Program-made: the position numbers and the translations under genes
Shown here: one piece after another, positions 49,697-59,100 of the stretch
Position numbering within the stretch: position 1 is the stretch's first letter
How the letters are laid out: the number at the start of each line of letters is the position of its first letter
The notes under the pieces: generated by a model
Told to the model about the DNA's origin: nothing
Seen by the model: the letters and a program-made list of their open reading frames with translations, nothing else
Database searches by the model: none
Source: Armatimonadota bacterium
Lineage (GTDB): Bacteria > Armatimonadota > HRBIN16
Reading direction: 5' to 3'
DNA: 64,000 nucleotides
Assembly: GCA_026003175.1 (NCBI GenBank)
Contig: BPGT01000001.1
Coordinates: forward strand, 1,154,839 to 1,218,838

Positions 49697-51103
49697 ATGA
49701 GACGTTTGGGGCTATGTCTTGTTCTTCTCAGTGCGTTGAGCGCCGCTGCTCTCGCCCAACCCAAAGTGGAGGGCACGTGGCGGCTGCGCGTGGAGGACTG
49801 GCAGTGGTTCGATGTGCCGGGTTTTGACACCGATTACACCTATGCCCACTCGCTACTGCGCCTGGCGTTGACGGGCGAAACCGGGAATGCCCGCTGGACG
49901 GCGGAACTGGCGCAGGCAGGGCTGTTCGACGTGCCCGATGCGGTGGCTCCTGCTCCTGCTGGGCAGCTGGGCTTTGGTGGTACGCTGAAGGCGGTGAACG
50001 GCGACAACAAGGCGAGCCTGTTCGTCAAGCAGCTGAACGTGGAGTGGACGCAGGATTGGGGCAAGCTGAAGGTCGGACGGATGGAGTTTGCCGATGGACG
50101 CGAAGCGTCGGTAAAGGACACCGGTCTCGGCTGGCTACACGCTAACCGCATCAGCAACCGAATGATAGGTCCATTTGGCTTCTCGCCGATTACGCGCTCG
50201 TTCGACGGCGCGTTGCTGCAGCTGGGTGACAACAGCGCGCGATGGGTGCTTTTTGCCGCCTATCCCACACAGGGGGCGTTTGACCTCAACGGCAACCCTG
50301 CACTAACCAACGTTAACCAAGTCTACGCGGCTTACGCACGCGCTCTGGAAAAGGAAATCACCAGCTACGATTGGCGACTGTTCTGGGGCTGGTATCGCGA
50401 CAACCGCAACGTGCTGAAGGTGGACAACCGCCCGCTTGTGGCACGACAGGCAGACCGCGAAGACATCCGCGTCTGGACGCTGGGCGGGCATTGGGCGCAG
50501 GTGTGGCGCAGTGCAGCTGGGCGCACAGATGTGCTGCTCTGGGGCGCACTGCAGGGCGGTGAGTGGGGGCAACTGCGACAGTCGGCGTACGCGCTGGCGG
50601 TGGAGGCAGGGTTCCAGTTCCCTACCCTGTGGAAGCCCTGGGTGCGCGCGGGATATTACATCGGCTCCGGCGATAAGGACAGTACGGATGATACGCATGG
50701 CACGTTTGTCGCTGGCATGAACACGCCGCGCCTGTATGCGATGACCCCCTTCTACAACACGATGAACCTCGATGATGCCTTCGTGCAGGTGATGCTTACG
50801 CCACATCCGCGCTGGTCGGCACGGGTGGACTACCATCGTCTGCGGCTGAATCGCCCGGAGGACCTGTGGTATGCAGGCGGAGGTCCGTTCGACAACACCA
50901 GCTACGGGGTTGCTGGGCGTCCCTCCGGCGGCAACCGCGACCTGGCGCACCTGTTCGATATCTCCCTGAGTTACCGCGCCAGCGATAACCTGCAGATTTC
51001 GCTGTACAAAAGCTGGGTGCAAGGCGGTAGTGTCGTCCGCTCGGTGTACCCGGCAGGCGAGGACGGCGGATTGTTCTTCATCGAGGCGAACTACCGGTTC
51101 TAG
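49697..51103 (+). CDS. Outer-membrane beta-barrel protein, alginate-export/porin-like
   Basis: 468 residues. A signal peptide (LGLCLVLLSALSAAALAQ) is followed by alternating amphipathic strands and a terminal aromatic strand ending ANYRF. KVEGTWRLRVEDWQWFDVPG, VEWTQDWGKLKVGRMEFADG and WVRAGYYIGSGDKDSTDDTH resemble the alginate-export (AlgE-like) barrel domain. The likely role is passage of the importer's substrate across the outer membrane. AAGGAGGTCATGCGAC precedes the ATG, 49 bases after the permease, and a terminator closes the unit. Confidence 0.8.
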   Translation: MRRLGLCLVLLSALSAAALAQPKVEGTWRLRVEDWQWFDVPGFDTDYTYAHSLLRLALTGETGNARWTAELAQAGLFDVPDAVAPAPAGQLGFGGTLKAVNGDNKASLFVKQLNVEWTQDWGKLKVGRMEFADGREASVKDTGLGWLHANRISNRMIGPFGFSPITRSFDGALLQLGDNSARWVLFAAYPTQGAFDLNGNPALTNVNQVYAAYARALEKEITSYDWRLFWGWYRDNRNVLKVDNRPLVARQADREDIRVWTLGGHWAQVWRSAAGRTDVLLWGALQGGEWGQLRQSAYALAVEAGFQFPTLWKPWVRAGYYIGSGDKDSTDDTHGTFVAGMNTPRLYAMTPFYNTMNLDDAFVQVMLTPHPRWSARVDYHRLRLNRPEDLWYAGGGPFDNTSYGVAGRPSGGNRDLAHLFDISLSYRASDNLQISLYKSWVQGGSVVRSVYPAGEDGGLFFIEANYRF

Positions 51104-51110
51104 CGAAAGA

Positions 51111-51147
51111 GTTACAGCTCGGCTTTGAGCCGAGCTGTAACTTTCTC
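51111..51147 (+). terminator. Intrinsic terminator after the porin gene
   Basis: A perfect 14-bp stem, GTTACAGCTCGGCT (51111-51124) with AGCCGAGCTGTAAC (51128-51141), carries a TTG loop and is followed by TTTCTC. Confidence 0.8.
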
Positions 51148-51179
51148 AAAGGTGGAGTACCTTACCCGGCTATAGCTCT

Positions 51180-51231
51180 TGTCGTTTTGACGCGAAGAAT
51201 CTCGGGGTGCCTTACTCCGTTCAGCATGACA
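51180..51231. repeat. Dispersed inverted-repeat element, family B
   Basis: TGTCGTTTTGACGCGAAGAA then TCTCGGGGTGC at one end and CCGTTCAGCATGACA at the other mirror the element at 9028-9084 in inverted orientation. Confidence 0.5.
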
Positions 51232-51239
51232 CGCCGCTC

Positions 51240-52020
51240 CTATGCGATGCGCTGTAATACCTGCTTCAGATATCGGGCGAACCGAGGCACCGCTTGCTCA
51301 GCGGGCTCGGTGTACTCGTACTCGATGGACACGTACCCCCCGGTAGCCCGCCTTCTGCAGGATACGCAGGGCGCGCTCGTAATCTACCTCCACATGTTTG
51401 CCGTTGTTGCCCCGATAGTGCGTCTTGGCGTGCGTCGTCACCACGTAAGGCGCGAGCTGTTCAAATTGTGTGTAGATATCACCGGTGAAATTGCCCAGGT
51501 CCAGATTCAATCCGAACCAGGGGGTCTGCACCGCTTTAGTGATGCGCAGTACCTGCTCGGCGGTAGCGGTGATGCCGTGATGGTTCTCCAGTGCCACCAC
51601 CACCCCTCGCTGTGCTCCGTAGTCTATTACCTCCCGCAGGCATTCCACCACCCAGCCGAAAGCTTCCTCTTCGGTGTGTCCTTCAGGCACAGGTCCGGCG
51701 AAGACGCGGATGCACGGTGCGCCCAGGATAACCGCGTTGTCTATCCACTGTTTGGTCATCTCCACATGCTCACGTCGCTTGGCGGGATCTGCCTGTGCGA
51801 AGTTATTGCCTACTGCCGTACCGGAGATATGCATTCCGTACTGGAAGCAGGTGCGCTTGACCTCGTTCAGTGTGGCGCGTTCGGTATTTGGGAAGTAGTA
51901 AGCGGTGAGTTCCACGCCGTCCAGTCCCATCTCGGCACAGGTGCGGATAAAGTCCTGCAGGCTCATTTTGCGGCTGGTCAGCAGTTCCCTGTACGAATAA
52001 GCGCAACAAGCAAGGCGCAT
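51240..52020 (-). pseudogene. Sugar phosphate isomerase/epimerase gene with a frameshift near its 3' end
   Basis: The first ~225 residues are intact: SLQDFIRTCAEMGLDGVELT, GTAVGNNFAQADPAKRREHV, VVVALENHHGITATAEQVLR and PWFGLNLDLGNFTG with metal-ligand Glu/Asp of the xylose-isomerase-like barrel. At a run of six G (plus-strand C at 51336-51341) the frame changes and stops at 51298. Removing one G restores GYRGYVSIEYEYTEPAEQAV PRFARYLKQVL and a stop at 51240, the expected C-terminus. The cause may be a sequencing error, a recent mutation or a slippery site. Substrate unknown. Confidence 0.8.
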
Positions 52021-52123
52021 GGTGTTCCTCCCCTCGCTACAGATTATGCACTTCCTCGATTCGCGAGAGCACTTCCCGTTCCTGCAGAGGTTTCAGGTAT
52101 CATAATCATGGAGCGTGAGAGCC

Positions 52124-53086
52124 ATGCATCGCCGAACGAGCGTTTCAGAGCGTTACCTGATTCCGTCGGCGACCTTTGAGCCTGCTTATCTTGCCCTGTA
52201 TCGCACGGGTGAGTTGCAGCGGCGGGCGCAAGAGGCGGTAGCGTCGCTCAAGGAGTGCCGTGTTTGCCCGCGCAACTGCGAGGCGAACCGTTTGGAAAAC
52301 GTGGAGGGCATCTGCCGCACGGGTAGGTACGCGCGTGTCTCCAGCTATTTTCCCCACCACGGCGAGGAGGACTGCCTGCGCGGGTGGAACGGCAGCGGCA
52401 CCATTTTCTTTTCATGGTGTAATCTGCGCTGTGTCTTCTGTCAGAACTACGACATCAGCCACCGCGGGGAAGGGGTAGAGGTGCACCCGGAGCGTCTGGC
52501 GCGTATGATGCTGCATCTGCAGTCGTTGGGGTGCCACAATATCAACTTCGTCACGCCCGAGCACGTGGTGCCGCAGGTGCTGGAGGCTCTGGTGCTTGCG
52601 GTGGAGGGTGGTTTGCGCCTGCCCATCGTGTACAACACCTCCGCTTACGATTCAATGGAGAGCCTGCGTCTGCTGGATGGCGTTGTGGATATTTACATGC
52701 CGGACTTCAAGATCTGGGACCCTGAAATGGCGCACCGCTACCTGAAGGCACGTGATTATCCGGAGGTCGCTCGTCGTGTGATTAAAGAGATGCACCGGCA
52801 GGTAGGCATGCTGAAGTTCGACGAACACGGTCTGGCGAAGCGAGGGGTGCTCGTGCGTCATCTGGTGATGCCGGGGGAGGTAGCGGGTACCGAGCGTATT
52901 CTGCGCTTCCTCGCCGAAGAGGTAGCCCCCGACACCTACGTGAACGTCATGGCGCAGTACTACCCTGCAGGGGTGGTCTCTTCCGACCGATATCCCGAGA
53001 TTAACCGTCGCATCACCTCACAGGAGTACTGGCGAGCGGTTCGTCTAGCGGAGGAGTTGGGCTTGCGACTGGATGAGCGGCTTTAG
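52124..53086 (+). CDS. Radical SAM protein, PflA-like (YyaC/AmmeMemo-type group)
   Basis: 320 residues. The first cluster of cysteines, CRVCPRNCEANRLENVEGIC, precedes the radical SAM motif FFSWCNLRCVFCQNYDISHR (C-x3-C-x2-C). NFVTPEHVVPQVLEALVLAV, LRLLDGVVDIYMPDFKIWDP and LVRHLVMPGEVAGTERILRF are shared with pyruvate-formate-lyase-activase-like proteins of unknown target. No glycyl radical enzyme is in the window. A GTG at 52115 is an alternative start; neither has a strong ribosome site. The 3' end overlaps etfAB by four bases in convergent orientation. Confidence 0.85.
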   Translation: MHRRTSVSERYLIPSATFEPAYLALYRTGELQRRAQEAVASLKECRVCPRNCEANRLENVEGICRTGRYARVSSYFPHHGEEDCLRGWNGSGTIFFSWCNLRCVFCQNYDISHRGEGVEVHPERLARMMLHLQSLGCHNINFVTPEHVVPQVLEALVLAVEGGLRLPIVYNTSAYDSMESLRLLDGVVDIYMPDFKIWDPEMAHRYLKARDYPEVARRVIKEMHRQVGMLKFDEHGLAKRGVLVRHLVMPGEVAGTERILRFLAEEVAPDTYVNVMAQYYPAGVVSSDRYPEINRRITSQEYWRAVRLAEELGLRLDERL

Positions 53087-54951
53087 GAGACAAGAGGCAA
53101 AACCTCGCGCAGCCGCACCGCCAGCTGTTGCGCTACCTCCTGTGGAGAACCGCTCAGCATGATTCGCTTGCGCTCGCGGGATGGCGCTTGTTCCAGCCCA
53201 ACTACCTGAGTGGGTGAACCAGCCAGACCGATAAACTCCGGCTCCACGTCCATATCGGCGGCAGACCACACGGTGACCCGTTCAGTGGCAAATGCCCAGG
53301 GCTTGAGGCGGTAATCCCAGAAACGTGGTTCATTACAGCCTGTCTTCACCGAGATGACCGCAGGAAGGGGCGTTTCAAGCACTTCGTAGCCACCCGGGCG
53401 TTCTCGCCTGCCGCGTACCACCCCGCGCAACATGTCAACCTCTAAATGGTTCACTAGAGTAATCTGCTGATAGCCCAGCCACTCCGCTATCCCCGGCGGG
53501 ACCTGTCCGGTAGCGCCATCGGAAGACTCCTCACCGCAGAGAACGAGATCCACAGGTTCCAGCCTGCGGATGGCTCTGGATAAGGTGTAGGTGGTCGCCA
53601 GCGTGTCCGCTCCGCCGAAGAGACGGTCGCTGAGCAGGTACACATGGTCCGCGCCCATTGCAAGGCATATCCGCAGGTACGGCTCGAAGAAGGGCGGTCC
53701 CATCGAGAGGATAGAGACCCTTCCGCCAAAGCGGTCTTTAATTTGCAAAGCGAACTCCACCGCGTTCATGTCCGGCGGATTGATTTCGCTGCGCGCGCCG
53801 GCGCGGTCCAGCCTCCGCGTTTGCGGGTCTACCCGTACCTCTTCAGGTTTGGGCACCACTTTGACGCACACTACCAGATGTGGTTCACCCGTTGCAGGCA
53901 TCATAAGCCACCCCCCGGCACTCGTTGCTGACCACTTGTCACAAGTACCCCGCCTGCTGCCCAGCGTTTCGATCAGCGCAGGGACAATCTGCAGGGCATC
54001 GCCCACCACGCCGTAATCGGCGGTTTCGAAAATGGGGGCTTCGGGGTCGGTGTTGATAGCGATGATGGTATCGGCGTGCTGAATGCCCACCGTAAACTGA
54101 AACGCCCCGCTGACGCCGCATACAATAGCAACCTTGGGACGACATACCACACCGGTCTGCCCGACCTGACGCTCGCGTTCAATCAACCCGCTATCCACAG
54201 GCGGGCGCGTCGCACCCACCTCACCACCCAGCAGATCCGCCAGCTGTCGCAGCAGGTCAAATCGTCCCTGTATGCCCCGTCCGCCGATGACCACTACCGG
54301 CGATTGGGTAATGTCCGCTCTCCTGCCAACCGCCTGCTCGACAACGCGGGTATGTATCTGCGTAGCGTCGATGGTCACGGAAACTTCTCGTATTACGCCG
54401 TTGCGGGCGGAGTCCGGCGATTTAAGAGAGAACACCCCCGGGCGCACAGTAGCCATCTGTGGACGATGCTGAGGGGTCTCAATCAGCGCCAACACCCCGC
54501 CGCCGAAGCCGGTAACCTCACCAACCAGTACTCCTCCTTCTCGCATTCGCAGGTCCGTGCAGTCGGCGGTCAAACCGGTGCGCAATTTCACCGCCAGTCG
54601 CCCGGCAAGGTCTCGTCCGTTTACGGTGGCGCCGCACAGAAAGACGCCCGGCTTTCCCTCCATGACGGCTTGAAAAGCGGCCGAGGTATACGCTTCTACC
54701 GTGAAGGTCTGCAGGAGAGGATGCTCAGCGAGCCATACTTCGTCGGCTCCGTATGTAAACGCCTGTTCTGCCAGCGAGCGCACCCCCTCACCGAACAGCA
54801 AGCCTGCCAGCTTCCAGCCTACCTCGTCCGCCAGGTCTCGTCCCTTTGACAACAATTCCAACGAGACGCGCTGTAAAGTGCCTCCCTCCTGCTCCAGAAA
54901 CACCCAGATAGCATCCTGCGCTTCAGAAACACCGTAGAGCGATGTTGCCAT
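53083..54951 (-). CDS. Single-chain electron transfer flavoprotein (EtfA-EtfB fusion)
   Basis: 622 residues. Residues 1-330 are the alpha subunit: GADEVWLAEHPLLQTFTVEA, VFLCGATVNGRDLAGRLAVK and the FAD domain VVVIGGRGIQGRFDLLRQLA, GQTGVVCRPKVAIVCGVSGA and INTDPEAPIFETADYGVVGD. A linker (331-350) leads into the beta subunit: LVVCVKVVPKPEEVRVDPQT, NAVEFALQIKDRFGGRVSIL, DLVLCGEESSDGATGQVPPG. Order alpha-beta is the reverse of the usual etfB-etfA. A GGGGGGTGGCTT-ATGATG sequence at the junction looks like a former etfB start, so fusion through loss of a stop is likely. Last gene of the Kor-Hdr operon; GGAGGGA precedes its ATG. Confidence 0.92.
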   Translation of the reverse strand: MATSLYGVSEAQDAIWVFLEQEGGTLQRVSLELLSKGRDLADEVGWKLAGLLFGEGVRSLAEQAFTYGADEVWLAEHPLLQTFTVEAYTSAAFQAVMEGKPGVFLCGATVNGRDLAGRLAVKLRTGLTADCTDLRMREGGVLVGEVTGFGGGVLALIETPQHRPQMATVRPGVFSLKSPDSARNGVIREVSVTIDATQIHTRVVEQAVGRRADITQSPVVVIGGRGIQGRFDLLRQLADLLGGEVGATRPPVDSGLIERERQVGQTGVVCRPKVAIVCGVSGAFQFTVGIQHADTIIAINTDPEAPIFETADYGVVGDALQIVPALIETLGSRRGTCDKWSATSAGGWLMMPATGEPHLVVCVKVVPKPEEVRVDPQTRRLDRAGARSEINPPDMNAVEFALQIKDRFGGRVSILSMGPPFFEPYLRICLAMGADHVYLLSDRLFGGADTLATTYTLSRAIRRLEPVDLVLCGEESSDGATGQVPPGIAEWLGYQQITLVNHLEVDMLRGVVRGRRERPGGYEVLETPLPAVISVKTGCNEPRFWDYRLKPWAFATERVTVWSAADMDVEPEFIGLAGSPTQVVGLEQAPSRERKRIMLSGSPQEVAQQLAVRLREVLPLVS

Positions 54952-54979
54952 AGGCTTCTCCCTCCGGGCATAGCTATCG

Positions 54980-56140
54980 TCATTCCACCGCCATCGCTGC
55001 CAGCTCCGCCACGTCCATCACGCGCAGGTCGCCATTGCCGACCGTCTTCACACTCTCCTCGAAGCAGGCGATGCAGAAGGGGCAGGCGGTGACAAGCACC
55101 TGTGCTCCTGTCGCCAGCGCATCCTTTACGCGCAGGTCGGCGAAGCGTTCGCCCACCGAGGTCTCCATCCACATTCGCCCACCACCACCGCCGCAGCACA
55201 GCGCGTCCTGTCGCGAGCGTGCCATTTCCACCCGCTGCAGACCGGGTATTGCATCCAGTATACGACGCGGAGCCTCGTACTCTCCGTTGCGCCTGCCCAG
55301 GAAGCACGGGTCATGGAAAGCAACCCGTAACGGCACTTCCTGCGAAAAGCGCAAACGTCCCTCACTAAGGCAACGGTCAATAAACTGGGTATAGTGCTCG
55401 GCTTCGAAGCGCACCTGGTAGCGAGGCGCATAGTTGCGGAAGGTGCCGTAACAGTGCGGTGAGGTGGTAACGAGCCGGTTCACCCCGTTTTGAGCGAAAA
55501 CCTGAGCGGCATTCTGCACTATCTCTTCAAAGTAAGGAGCATAGCCGAGGCTTTTTGCCGCATCGCCACAGCAAGGCTCTTCCTCACCCAACGTGCCAAA
55601 ACGCACCCCGGCAGCACGGAACAGCTTCACCAGCGCACGCGCCACCTTCTGAGCGCGACGGTCGTATGCCGTCGTGCAGCCCACGTAATACAGAATCTCG
55701 TGCGCATTGGGGTCAAAGCGTGGCACATCCAGCCCCTTTGCCCACTGGCTACGGTAGGAGGGCGGCTGCGACCAGGGATTGTTGTTCCAGTAAATAGACC
55801 ACAGCACGGAGGGCAGTCCTTTCGGAACGCGACGCTCTTCCCACGCCATGCCACGCAGATTCTGGAAGACCGCCGCAACCGGAACGCCTCGCGGGCAAAG
55901 CGTCTCGCACTGTGCGCACGCCGTACACAGCCAGATATCTTCGTGGTCGTCCGGCACGCCCAGCTGTGCGCGGCGCAGGAGCGAGCGCACGGGAAGCGAC
56001 TTTCCTTCTCGAACCTGTCCCCAAGGGCATGACGCCGTACACACCCCACACTGGTAGCACAACGCGATGGCTCCGCGCGTGCGCTCAAACAGGGTGTTCC
56101 AACGAGCGTCATCTACGGTAAGCTCCTCAACCGGCATCAT
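54980..56140 (-). CDS. Fused HdrC-HdrB-like iron-sulfur oxidoreductase
   Basis: 386 residues. The N-terminal HdrC part has two ferredoxin-type clusters: CYQCGVCTASCPWG and CTACAQCETLCPRG. The remainder is HdrB-like with two CCG domains: GCTTAYDRRAQKVARALVKL with EEPCCGDAAKSLGY and SPHCYGTF, then HDPCFLGRRNGEYEAPRRIL with DALCCGGGGGRMW and ACPFCIACFE. In heterodisulfide reductases CCG domains hold non-cubane 4Fe-4S clusters that act on disulfides; other members serve other acceptors. GGAGGT lies in the end of hdrA, eight bases before the ATG. No membrane anchor is present, so a soluble complex is expected. Confidence 0.9.
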   Translation of the reverse strand: MMPVEELTVDDARWNTLFERTRGAIALCYQCGVCTASCPWGQVREGKSLPVRSLLRRAQLGVPDDHEDIWLCTACAQCETLCPRGVPVAAVFQNLRGMAWEERRVPKGLPSVLWSIYWNNNPWSQPPSYRSQWAKGLDVPRFDPNAHEILYYVGCTTAYDRRAQKVARALVKLFRAAGVRFGTLGEEEPCCGDAAKSLGYAPYFEEIVQNAAQVFAQNGVNRLVTTSPHCYGTFRNYAPRYQVRFEAEHYTQFIDRCLSEGRLRFSQEVPLRVAFHDPCFLGRRNGEYEAPRRILDAIPGLQRVEMARSRQDALCCGGGGGRMWMETSVGERFADLRVKDALATGAQVLVTACPFCIACFEESVKTVGNGDLRVMDVAELAAMAVE

Positions 56141-56142
56141 CG

Positions 56143-59100
56143 CTATTCACCTCCCGAGTGGACAGGCTCAGGCTGCGGTGTTGCCGCCTCGCCGCTGCGA
56201 ACCTTCCGGGCATAGCGCTGAACTATCTCGTCCATCTCTTTCAGCTTCTCGGCGAACTCCTTGCCCTCAGCGGCGGAAATCCATTGTAACTGCAGGCGTT
56301 CCGGCTCCAACCCTAACCGTGTGAGCCGGCGGTGCCAGAACTGGAACCGCTTGAGGGTTTGCCGATTCGCGTAGTTATAGTGACAGTCGGACCCCGTTTC
56401 GGTGAGACGGCACCCGGTAACCAACACTGCCCCTGCACCTTTCTCAAAGGCGTGTTCGATAAAGCTCCTCTCAAACCTCCCCGAACACATGGTACGGATG
56501 ACGCGGGACGAGGGTGGATACTGGCGCTTCTCGATACCCGCTAGGTCGGCGCCAGCGTAAGAACACCAGTTGCAGGTAAAAACGATGCACTTTTCCTCGG
56601 GGTTTTGCACCAGCGCCGCGTCGATCTGAGCCAGTATCTGCTCTTTGGTGAAAAAGGGCATCGTGATGGCGTCGTTCGAGCATTCGGCAGCGCAGGTACC
56701 ACAACCCATACAGGCGGCTTCAAGGATGCGCACCTTGCCTTCCCGCACGGGACCGGTTGGCTCGATGGCGTTGAAAGGACAAACCTTCACACAGCCCATA
56801 CAGCCGATGCACTTGTCGGGGTCTACCTGCGCTGTCAAAGGCTCCTTCTCGATAACGCCTTGCGCCAATAGAGCGCCCGCCTTGGCTGCCGCCGCCATAC
56901 CCTGCGCCACCGCTTCCCGCACGTCCTTGGCACCCTGCACCGTTCCCGCCAGGAAAACACCCTGCACGGCGGTCTCTACAGGGCCCAATTTCGGGTGAAG
57001 CTCCATCAGGAAGCCGTCCGCACTGCGCGATAGCTGCAGCTGCTCCGCGATGTGGTTCTGGGCAGGCTGCAAACCAACTACCAGCACCACCAGGTCGGTC
57101 GGAATATGCACCTGCGCATTGAGCAGTGTGTCGGTGAATCTGACCATCCCGTCTTGAAGCGTGATCGCCTCGCGAGGCGGACGATCGCTATCGTAGCGGA
57201 AGAACTGCACACCCGCGCGCATCGCTTGCTCATACAGTTCCTCCGCCTGACGGCTGTAGGTGCGGATGTCTTTGGAAACAACCCTTACCTTCTTGCCCAT
57301 CTGACGCAAGCGCAGTGCCTGTCCCATCATGGAGCTGCAACAGTAGCGCGAGCAGCCGATATCTCCTTCTCGCGACCCTACGCAGGAAATCAGCGTGATG
57401 CGCTCGGCTTCCACGGCGTTCCTCTGCAGAAGATCCTCCAGCTGTAGGTTGGTGATGACTCGCGGGTTGCTTCCGTACTCGAACTCAACCGGCGAGTACG
57501 GGACGGCTCCCGTTGCAATAACCACTGCACCCACCTGAAGTTCCTGCCCGTCAGACAGGCGAGCGACGAAGTTGCCCACCACGCCGCCGATGGTCTCTAC
57601 GGTAGTGGACAGGTGCACATGCACCCCACTGCGCTCCATCTCCTTCTTTCGGGCTTCTATCACCTCTGCCGCCTTCATCCCCGATGGTGACAGTTCGTCC
57701 AGCTGGGTCAATAGGCCGCCCAGGTACGGGTTCTTTTCCACCAGGTGTGTTTCGAACCCCTGGCGAGCGAGCGCCGCCGCCGCGGTCATTCCGGCAACGC
57801 CTCCGCCGACTACCAGTGCCTTCTGCACAATGGGCAGATGCGACGGGGATGCGGGCAGCAGGCGCCTCGCCTTTTCTACCGCCATCCACACCATGTCCAT
57901 TGCCTTGATGGTGGCTGCTTCCTTGTAGTCTTTGTGCACCCAGGAGTTCAGATTACGGATGTTCGCCATTTCCAGCAGATACTGATTTAGCCCTGCTCTC
58001 TGTAACACGCCGCGGAAGATAGATTCGTGCGTGCGTGGCGAGCAAGCCGCCACCACCACACGGTTGATGCGCTCGCGGCGAATGGTCTCTTCAATCTCCG
58101 CCTGAGTGTTACCGGCGCACGAGAACATCTGGTGCCCTGCGTACACCACATCCGGCAGGGTCTTCGCAAACTCCACCACTCGCTCCACATCCACCACGCC
58201 GGCGATGTTGGTTCCGCAGTGGCAAACGAACACCCCGACTCTCGGAGGGAACACGTCCGATGCTGCACCGGAAACGGTCTCTTTAGCGTAAGCCGGCTGT
58301 GTCCAGTAGCGGCGAGTGAGATGAGTCAGTGCCATTGCGGCGGCAGCTCCCGCTTCGGTCACGCTATCCGGTATGTCTTTGGGCGCACCGGCACACCCCG
58401 CCACGTACACTCCGGGGCGGCTTGTCAGCACCGCTCCTCCCTGCGCCTCTGCCACCTTGATGAAGCCGTCCTCGTCGCACTCTACGCCCAGCCGCTTCGC
58501 CAACTCCGACAGACCGTCCGGCGGCGAAACCGCCGTTGCCAGCACCACCATATCGTACGGCTCGGTGACGCGGACAGCCCCGTCGGTGCGCTCGTAGGTT
58601 ACCAGCAGGCGTCCGTCGTCGGCAGGCTCAATGCGAGCAGGGCGTCCCCGTATGAATCGGGCACCGGCATCCCGGGTGCGCGTCCAGAAGTCATCGAATC
58701 CCTTGCCGTAGGCGCGGATGTCCATGTACAGCACGGTGACGCCGGGCACGCCATGGTCCATAGCCTGATAAGCGTGCTTGATGGAGTACATACAGCAGAA
58801 GCGCGAACAATGCCGGAAGAATCGCCTGTCGCGCGAACCGACGCAAAGCACAAACAGGAGATCGTGGGGATGCTTCCCATCGGATGGACGAACGATCTCG
58901 CCTCCTGTTGGTCCGGCAGAGGTGAGCAAGCGTTCAAACTCTATGGATGTCAAAATGTCGGGGTGCGTCCCATAGCCATACTCGTGCAACAGCCTGGGGT
59001 CTATCAGGTCGTAACCGGTCGCGATAATCACTGCACCAACCTCACGCACCAGGCGGCGCTCGCTCGGCATGAGCAGGTCAATCGCTTTGGGGCCACATGC

